Source: Alopecurus myosuroides
Taxonomy: Eukaryota > Streptophyta > Magnoliopsida > Poales > Poaceae
Length of the DNA: 64,000 nt
Direction of reading: 5' to 3'
Assembly (NCBI GenBank): GCA_028641055.1
Contig: CM054059.1
Span: forward strand, 44,466,477-44,530,476
Below are positions 57,001 through 64,000 of the stretch, in pieces (the first letter of the stretch is position 1; every line of letters starts with the position of its first letter). The notes beneath the pieces were generated by a model, which saw nothing but the letters and a program-made list of their open reading frames with translations, did not search any database and was not told the DNA's origin. A program made the translations under genes and the position numbers.

Positions 57001-57654
57001 GCTTGTGTGCGTTGTCGAGGAGGATGCTCAGGTTGCGGGGATGCCTCAGAGAGGCACGGCGGGGCTCGGCGATGCTCGTAACGGCGGTGATGGCCGGCGG
57101 CCGACGGAATCTAGGGTTCGGGTTCTTCTGGTAGGAACACAAAGAAAGAGAGAGGAGGGAACTGGGGGCAGGAGGAGGAGAAGGAAGGCACGGAGCTTCT
57201 CCTCTGCTTCTTATCCCAGGGGGAAAGGGAAGCAGGACGTGGCGTGCGGCCCTCCGGCGAGGTGCCTGCCTGTCCCAGGGAGGAAGACGACAGGGGAGTT
57301 TTTCCCCCATAAGCCCCTGAGAAAATTTGGAAAAAACAACAAAGTCCTTTTCCCTTAAAAAAACAGAACTGAAAAAAAAATTTGAGGGCCTTTTTGAAAT
57401 CAGAAAAATTGGCAAAAATAATATTTGGAAAGCTCATAAAATTTCCAACCTTGCCATGTTTTTCTTTTGTGAATTGAAATATTTTCTAGAACAAAATTTT
57501 GGAAACCAAATTAAGTACTATTTGTGGGATTTTTCTCAAACCATTTAATTTCACAGTTTAAATTGGTTCAAACATGATTTAAATTTTTGTTTCATGCATA
57601 TAGTAGATTAACACACACCATGCACCCTAATGTAGCAACAATTGGGATGTTACA
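54085..57654 (-). repeat. Element F 3' LTR
   Basis: 3570 bp, very long for an LTR. It includes a GC-rich patch (56700-57300) amid AT-rich flanks, as if a promoter-leader region sits there. The longest frame in it (57415-56876, minus) gives an Arg/Pro/Ser-rich peptide without a family match and is not called a gene. Confidence 0.75.
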
Positions 57655-60600
57655 AATCTACCCCCCTTACAAGAATCTCGTCCCGAGATTCCCGAAGGAG
57701 AAAGAAAAAAGGAACACCGGTTTTGAACGATCTTCTCGAACCTTACAATTATCTTCTTGAAGAGGTTGATCCGTAGCATCTTGAAGTATTGAACAGATAC
57801 ACCTAGGTAAGAGGGAAAACTCTTAGGAACTTATCTTCATGAAGATCGAGTATCTCATGGATAACTCATGACAAGAATGTTCATCAAGAACTTTTTGAGT
57901 TAACAGAAATGAAACACATCAAGATAATGGAGGGAATAGGAGAAGGTTTCAAGTTTATGGATGATGGTTCTTGAAAGGATTTAGAATATGAGCTTTGCAT
58001 AAGACTTTAAATCCTTTTGGAAAAGAAAGGTTGGACAACTTGTGACATCGAGGTTTCTTCAAACAGAATACCAAGATGGAGAGGATGGTCTTGGATACCA
58101 CAACGTAATATCGTAGACGAGGGAAAAACACGGAAAAACACTATAATCGTGCGTCAGAGTAAAATTTGATACAGGATCATGTTCACTCTTCAGAGTGAGC
58201 ACGGAAGAAAACTTTGTCAAGGATCGGGAGGTTACTTCACGGCAGAAGATGAGTAACCACGAAATGTTGGAACACCATAATTAAGGAGGAATTCTTGGTC
58301 ACACCATAAGGATGGGCAACCAACGGGGTTTGGAACACCGAAAGAAAATAAGGAATCTTTTTCCTATTGTGGGTTAGACGTAGCAATACATCTATCACAT
58401 GGTTAAGATCCCATGGCTGAAGTGACTGACAAATTCACACCATGTGTGAGATGAACAAAACTTCAGGTACAAACAACTTGAAAAAGGCAACTGATCAATG
58501 GCGGTTACAAAACACCACGAGATGTTCTTATGATGAACTTGTTTCCACTAGAACAAAGGTTTTGGAGGTTCAACAGAGAGATATTGGAATTATCAACTTC
58601 CAAATTCTCCTTGATGTTCTAGATACCAACAACAGGCTCACGATAAGCCTTCTATAGGTCATCAAGTGGAATTTAAACTTTGGTTCGGAAGGACGGTGAG
58701 GGAAACTTGTTAGAATGAGCCACACAGGAATTCTCACGGAGAGTGGCTGTTCTTATGAACTCAAAGAGATATGACATTAGGCCTTCCGTCTAATTATGTC
58801 CACCACAACATCAACCATGCCGGATTCTGAAAATACCTAATTCAATACCCTTGAGGAAAACACCAACCATCATTGTTTCTTGAGATTCAACTCTGGTTAG
58901 TGGGAAAATAACCCATACTCGATATACTTGATTGAAGAGGTTGCACCGGTTACCAACGAGATACATTTACTATATTCTCAAGGTATGGACTACGATGGTG
59001 TCAAGCTCGAAAAGATGAGCAGGATTGCAGAACTCATGTATTAGCAACTTGTTAAAGACGGTCGCACCTACATGGATTACTTGGAAAGGAAATCATCAGA
59101 GTGCTTTTTGAGAAGACGGTTACAAAGATAACGAAGTTCTTGGACTTCTTCTCTTTTACGAACAATTAGTCAGTGGCTTGGTGTGGATACAAACTTCTTC
59201 AAGAAATGGTGGTAGCAACCAACCATCTCAAGGGTAGTCCACATATGCATGACCGACTTGGGATTATTCCCGAGGGAACAAGAGAACTATACTCGGATCC
59301 ATGGCGACACTTTCACCACAAGCACATGAACCGGGGTAAGCTACTTCGAACATCCAGAACACAACTTCATGATGACACAAAGATGGTTCTCGAAAGTTTC
59401 CAACATTAGTGCCAAGTGTTCAACATGAACCTCTTGCAACTTGGGAAAACAGGAATGCCATCGATGGGCTCGACAACACGCTTATCAAGATATTCAAGGA
59501 AGAGGGATTCATATGATATATGAACAAGGCAAAACATTGGTCAGACCAAAGGACATGAGGTGTACTCGGGCCAAACACCATGAGTGAAAACACCATCAAG
59601 ATAGTCCTTGAATCTGGACTTGATCTGACGATAGCCCAAATCAAACAAAGGTAGAATGACATCATGTCCATTGAAGAGATACTATCATGCTTCAACATGA
59701 TGAGAACTCAACATCCCATTCCAAAGGAACAAGTTAGGATGAGCTTTTGTATTTCAACTCTCCAAGTTATTGCTTAAGCTCAACCGACTAGTCCAGGATA
59801 TCCAGAAAAGTTTCTTGGAGAAAAGAGTAGTTCAAACTACCCCTTACTTAGACATCACGGTCAGGTAAAACCTGGTGATACTTCTAGAAAGACAACCAGA
59901 ATATCACAACCTACCTGTATGTCTTTGGAATTCGAAAGGAATTCTTTCTTTTCAAAGCAACTGATATGAACATGAGAGCTTCGGCATGAACCTAACTCTT
60001 TGACCGAAAATGTGCACTAGAGTGAACGGACTTGGTAACACCGTCAACTTCAAGTAGAAATCGGGTAACCAATAGTGCTAATAAGGATACAGATGTTTCT
60101 TGAATTTTTCGAAGCAATAAGACTTGCTAGGAATATCTGATGCACACATCTTTACTCACTCAACCTTCTCGAGCATTTCAGCTTGGAGGAAGGGGAGTGA
60201 AGACGTCTAAGAGCATCACTTCATCAATAAGACCATGAAACTCAACACAACCTCTTGATATATAAGAGTGTGACACTCGAAGGTGGAACAAAGTATAAGC
60301 TAATGAAACTTCTCTAATATGCGGACTACAAAACTTTGACCTGGTCCTGGAGTTGAACGAGGTACTGGAGTTTGTTTCTCCTAACATTCCAAGGTGGAAC
60401 GTTCTGACGGAAAACAAGAGCAAATGCATTTGAAGAATCCAACACCATATGTAACTTGGTTTCCAAACAACGGACGTAGTTCGGAAAGCAACTAAAGAGT
60501 AGGAACGTGCTCGGGAAAATCCTGAGATCACGTTGGATGCACGGGGTAATACTCATGTGTAGAACCCATGCCAAAAGGGAGGTATATCTGAATCAAGAAG

Positions 60601-61400
60601 AAAGATGTGAGAATCATAAAGAACACTCTTGTCGTGATCCTTCTGATTCCTAGAGAAAACCTATGGCTATTGGAGCTGAGATTACCTAGCCACCCTGAGG
60701 TAAAACATATTCCTCAGGATCCAAAGGAACAGAACTTGGGTTAAAGGTCAGCATCCTGTGCTGGTAGCATACACACCACATGATTAAGAAACCACATGAT
60801 TCAACTCACCGCAATTCAGCACATTCCGGAACCTTCGGTTCAAGTCCAAGGGTTAGAACCCGAAGATATGAGCAACTACCATCTGAGTGCCTTGAAGGAC
60901 ACTACGAATAGAAATCACGAAGTATCTTTCAAAGGACAACGATAACTCCGGAGGAATTTTAACAGAGGATAACTGACACATCCGAGAGGAAAGGAATGTC
61001 GATGTTCTGGATTGGAGACTCTAGAACATGAGAATGTGTAAACCACACAACTCTGAGAGATTATGGATGGAAGGGAATCTCCCAATTGAATCAAGAGATA
61101 ACGGAATATGGAACACACACGACTCTAGAAACTGAACACTAGGTCAACTTGGGTAACAGACGTCCTTGCCAAAGAAGGCACCTAGGTTTTGAATGACTAG
61201 AAGAGATAGCAAAAACTTTTCAAATCAAAACAGATAAGGTGACCCAGAGTTAGAGCGATACCAGATAAGGAGTAGAACGAATCCTAAGAAGGGTTTTCAC
61301 AATCATTTGAAGTTTCAAAATAGTTTTCACAAATACTAGACTCAAAATTGACCAAGCAGTAAGGTTTTCCTACAGACAGTCCTGCTCTGAAACCATGACT
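57655..61400 (-). other. Element F interior, non-coding
   Basis: A purine tract AAGGGGGGTAGATT (complement of 57655-57670) abuts the 3' LTR. No frame above about 120 codons and no retrotransposon domain is present on either strand. The sequence has an even, mid-AT composition and no internal repeats that I can see. In LARDs such interiors are thought to be kept for RNA structure and packaging, but that cannot be judged here. Confidence 0.65.
61381..61395 (-). promoter_or_regulatory. Primer-binding site of element F (initiator-Met type)
   Basis: Minus-strand TGGTTTCAGAGCAGG lies five bases inside the 5' LTR end. It differs from the usual plant TGGTATCAGAGC initiator-Met primer site by one base. 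Confidence 0.7.
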
Positions 61401-62157
61401 TGTCACGACCCCGGACCCACAGATATACATACTGTTATGTGCTCCTAGACATGGACCCACAAGGGCTTCAGGGTTACCAGCCCCGACCACAACAAACAAC
61501 GGCAGGCAGACCGGATTCATCGGCACGCAGGCCGGATCACCACGGTACTACTACTCCTTGTGTCCACGCTAGTCATAACCAACCATGCATATCAAAGCGT
61601 CCACAAATTGAACGGAACTGAAGGAAACGGGACCAAAGCTATACAAAGATGCTATGTGTCCAGAAAGTGCCACAACAATCGAGGGTTACTGGGGTTACCT
61701 CGCCCCAGGACGAGTCACATCGGCAGGCGGGCTCGGACATGGATCATCGGCTCCACAACCCCTCGACTACGACAACTATGCAGGCATAGCCAAAACTGTA
61801 TAACAATGAGCTCGAAACCAACAACCGATCAAAGCAGTACTCTAAACATGGAAGTTGTATTAACAGATGTTACTAGAGTATAGCTTACAAGCAGAGGTCA
61901 CATGACCCAACATTACATCAGACAACGGAAGGCAAATGATGTTGCCAGTCAACAAGAACCAAAAAGGCCTAAGAGGCTGCAACATAAGGCGACGTCCCAG
62001 CCCATAGATTCCAGGCTGCTATCTGGGAACCCCGAACTACTCGTCGATGTCCACGTTGAACCACCACTGAAGTGACGAACTCCACCTGAACCAAAATTAA
62101 GCAAACTTGAGTATAGGAGGTACTCAACAAGACTTAGTTAACCTATTATATAACTGC
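61401..62157 (-). repeat. Element F 5' LTR, terminal part
   Basis: Aligns with 54085-54841 of the 3' LTR without large gaps and stops at AACTGC, where CACTA-G begins. The rest of this LTR lies beyond the window. Confidence 0.8.
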
Positions 62158-62415
62158 CACTACTAGGGAAAAGGCTACCGCAGGCGAACCAAATTAGGCT
62201 ACCGCAGGCGAATATGTGTTCGCCTGGGACCACATCGCCAGCGGTAATGACTTACCGCAGGCGAACATCAAGATGCGCCTGGGGTAGCTTGACATACCCC
62301 AGGCGAACGTGCCCTGTGCGCCTGGGGTAAGCCTTTTACCTGAGGCGAACAGGCAATGTGCGCCTGGGGTACATATTCGCCTGGGGTACGATTTCTTATT
62401 CGCCTGGGGTATGGT
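62158..62415 (+). repeat. CACTA-G subterminal repeats
   Basis: At least ten copies, in both directions, of a 10-12-base motif of the form TCGCCTGGGGTA or TACCGCAGGCGAA. The copies are more uniform than those of CACTA-1 and differ in sequence, so the two elements belong to different families with different accessory-protein sites. Confidence 0.8.
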
Positions 62416-62629
62416 TTTGCTGTGTCAAAAATAAAAGAAACGAAAATAACAGAATTACAGCAAATTGACAGTAATAAATATGAAAATGACAGCAAAATAA
62501 CAGAAATATTCTCGATCATCACCAAATAGTCTCGATCATCACCAAATAGTCTCGAAGCGAATAGTTTAGTTACAAGCATAGTTCAAACACTAGGAGTACA
62601 TAGTCCAAACAAATCGATAGTTTAGTTAT

Positions 62630-62838
62630 CTAGACAAGCAAAACAACAAGTAGCATCAACACTAGGAGTATAAGCACGGCGATGGCGAAGGTGGTCATCC
62701 GGGCCCTCGTCTTCTCCGTCTTCTCTCTCGCTAGGTAAATGGCGTATCGAGCTTCCGCCTCCACCATGGCATTGGTCCCAGTCGTCGTAGACTCCGGGAA
62801 CCCTACCGACATACACAACATACCATGTCATCTGTGCA
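62630..62838 (-). pseudogene. Viroplasmin/RNase H1 N-terminal-like exon with hydrophobic tail (CACTA-G)
   Basis: After an ATGCACAG acceptor the minus strand reads MTWYVVYVGRVPGVYDDW, the signature of the RNase H1 N-terminal (caulimovirus viroplasmin-type) nucleic-acid-binding domain. The frame then shifts, and the other frame reads VEAEARYAIYLAREK followed by a 19-residue hydrophobic run ending VLLV and the stop at 62630. The middle of the domain (about 20 residues) appears deleted at the frame change. Such a domain plus a membrane-like tail recurs at the end of CACTA accessory proteins in grasses, from memory. Confidence 0.55.
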
Positions 62839-62987
62839 TAGGACAAAAATACGAGTTTAGCATCGAAAGTGATAATAGACCGCAAATAACTATCAAAAAA
62901 TAGAAGCATCAAGGTTTACAAATAAAACACGACAAATAAAGGTCTAAAAGTTATATGATGCAAGTGTATACTAACATTTTGTCAATC

Positions 62988-64000
62988 CTATAGTCTCGGC
63001 GGGAACGGACGAACGCCTTGTAGCGTGTTGAATGTCCGGGTGTCACGTTGCTCTCGTAGGTGTGCTTCTATGTCACGGTTGCTCGGTGGTGCGTGGCCGT
63101 GGAAGAACAAGCCACCCCGAGTGATGACATCCGACGAGAGTATCGTGGAGATCCTCCGCTGGATGCGACGAAACTCAGCCCGCACGTATTCATCGGGGGT
63201 GTTGGCCATCTTTGTGGTCAGGTCTCGGAGATCACTTGGTAGATGGGCCTGTTGGGCATCCTTTAAGTACTCCCTCATCTGAAAGATGACATACCAAGCT
63301 TCCAACTCAGATTCTTGCTCCGATTGCTTGAGGCAGGGGAAGTTTGTTACGTGGGTGCACACGTAGGCGCCTCGGACTATTTTCTCCTTTTTTAGGGGCT
63401 TGCCTAAATCGGCGGCGAAGCCGTTGAGGGAACTATTAAGAACAGCTCTTATGTCGGTGTAGTCCTTCTGCACCGTCCTACCCGCATCGAGATAAGTGCA
63501 TTGTGACCAATGCGGTTCCATGACGATGAGTACGCATCCTCCGTTTCTGCGCAGAACATTTCGAACAAGCCATCAATATCATCAATCGGAATACTAAGGA
63601 GATTCTAGAAAGAATGTAACGACGTGAAGCGGAGAGGACTACTTACTTGGGAAAGTATGGCATGAGAATGGCGTTCTTATCCTTGTTATCTATCAAAAAA
63701 CCCGTTATGTAAGTCGTGATAAGAACTCGGTCCGCATGTGACCACAAGTAGTCCTCATTCATGTAGTAGGGGTCCATAATCGCGATGTGCGGGGTATTCT
63801 CCATGACCATATCGTGCGCCATGCTGAGCGATACCAGGCGGACAATGCTTCGGTCGAGCTTACCCAAGTGGAAGACCCTGAATATGTCTTCGTATCTGAT
63901 GAAGAACACGTCTGCGGGATTTGAATCCACAAAGCCCACGGATCGGGGCACCTTGACCACGTATAGCGGGTAGGAGGGATGTTTCTCACGTAGAAGTTCA
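62988..64000 (-). pseudogene. Ulp1-like cysteine protease gene of CACTA-G (partial)
   Basis: Two minus-strand exons: one from the window edge to 63647 (RSVGFVDSNPADVFFIRYED, then NAILMPYFPK) and one from 63546 to 62988, joined GT/AG without loss of frame. The order resembles the C-terminal catalytic domain of Ulp1/SUMO-protease-like proteins found on CACTA elements. YLDAGR supplies the aspartate region and FPCLKQ the probable catalytic cysteine. The position where relatives have His-Trp after PYF reads Gly-Cys (GGCVLIVM), so the catalytic histidine seems lost. Whether this copy is active or decayed cannot be settled, and the N-terminus is outside the window. Confidence 0.6.

Larger units (their letters stand above)
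54085..64000 (-). mobile_element. Element F: LARD-like non-coding LTR element
   Basis: A 3' LTR (54085-57654), a 3746-bp interior (57655-61400) and the start of the 5' LTR (61401-62157), which CACTA-G interrupts before the window ends. It is oriented minus, because the complement reads TGTAACATCCCAA at the LTR start and TGTCACGACC on the plus strand marks the other end. Over the shared 750 bases the LTRs differ by roughly 6-7% by eye. Long LTRs with a several-kilobase interior lacking gag and pol are the definition of large retrotransposon derivatives. AGAAG at 54080-54084 is the likely left duplication. Confidence 0.75.
62158..64000 (-). mobile_element. CACTA-G: CACTA transposon, partial
   Basis: Starts CACTACTAGGGAAAAGGCTA at 62158 after TGC (62155-62157, presumed duplication). 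A subterminal array of GCGCCTGGGGTA and CCGCAGGCGAAC repeats follows (62178-62415). Inside are minus-strand exons of a protein usually carried by grass CACTA elements as a second gene. The right end and any transposase are outside the window. Confidence 0.8.

Noticed and set aside
56876..57415. 179-codon protein in the F LTR
   Set aside because: It is Arg/Pro/Ser-rich in a GC-rich patch of a long LTR with a competing frame on the opposite strand and no domain.
62158..62415. CRISPR-like array
   Set aside because: The repeats are short, occur in both orientations with variable spacing, and sit directly behind a CACTA terminus in a plant genome, which is a subterminal array.
1..64000. A conserved host gene
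   Set aside because: I read both strands for recognisable non-transposon domains. Only the broken kinase exons inside CACTA-1 qualify, and they are clearly carried by the transposon.

Overview
The window is plant nuclear DNA, almost certainly from a pooid grass (Triticeae or a close relative). It consists almost entirely of transposable elements nested inside one another. I see no host gene, tRNA, rRNA or CRISPR array. The evidence is several LTR retrotransposons of the Athila and Tat (Ty3/gypsy) lineages, CACTA and Harbinger-like DNA transposons, an L1 LINE fragment and two solo LTRs. Many have readable target-site duplications (TSDs), so the order of insertion can be reconstructed.

Left stack (1-39222). 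The base is a minus-strand, non-autonomous Athila-like element (called H). Its 3' LTR lies at the left edge and contains a solo LTR (795-2207, TSD GGCAT). Its 5' LTR is broken by a second LTR element in opposite orientation (I) and then by element A. Element A (9286-38745, minus strand, TSD AGAAG, LTRs about 2.5% diverged) is a Tat-lineage element. Its reverse-transcriptase gene is split by CACTA-1 (18312-34465, TSD TTG). CACTA-1 carries captured exons of a NEK-like kinase and contains element B (22119-34079, plus strand, TSD CCTAT), a second Tat element. B's two 583-bp LTRs are identical by eye.

Middle (39223-46102). This holds a truncated L1 reverse transcriptase, the end of a second CACTA, a Harbinger-like element carrying a frameshifted accessory gene, and minus-strand Athila-like LTR fragments, one interrupted by a 1384-bp solo LTR.

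Right stack (46103-64000). A third Tat element (C) is cut by an Athila-type element (D). D's gag is interrupted by a 1263-bp Harbinger-like element (E, TSD TTA) and then by a LARD-like element (F: 3.57-kb LTR, 3.75-kb non-coding interior). F's right LTR is in turn broken by a CACTA element (G) that runs off the window with an Ulp1-like protease gene.

The most interesting shared feature is in the three Tat elements. Each has, between pol and the 3' LTR, an intron-containing gene on the strand opposite gag-pol, with its own TATA box. It encodes a protein that resembles the 'putative gypsy type transposon' family (Transposase_28) at its N-terminus and ends in a coiled coil in A and B. In B this gene is intact (five exons, about 838 codons) although B's gag-pol carries a stop and a frameshift. 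In A and B the gag frame also opens inside the LTR and is read straight through the primer-binding site.
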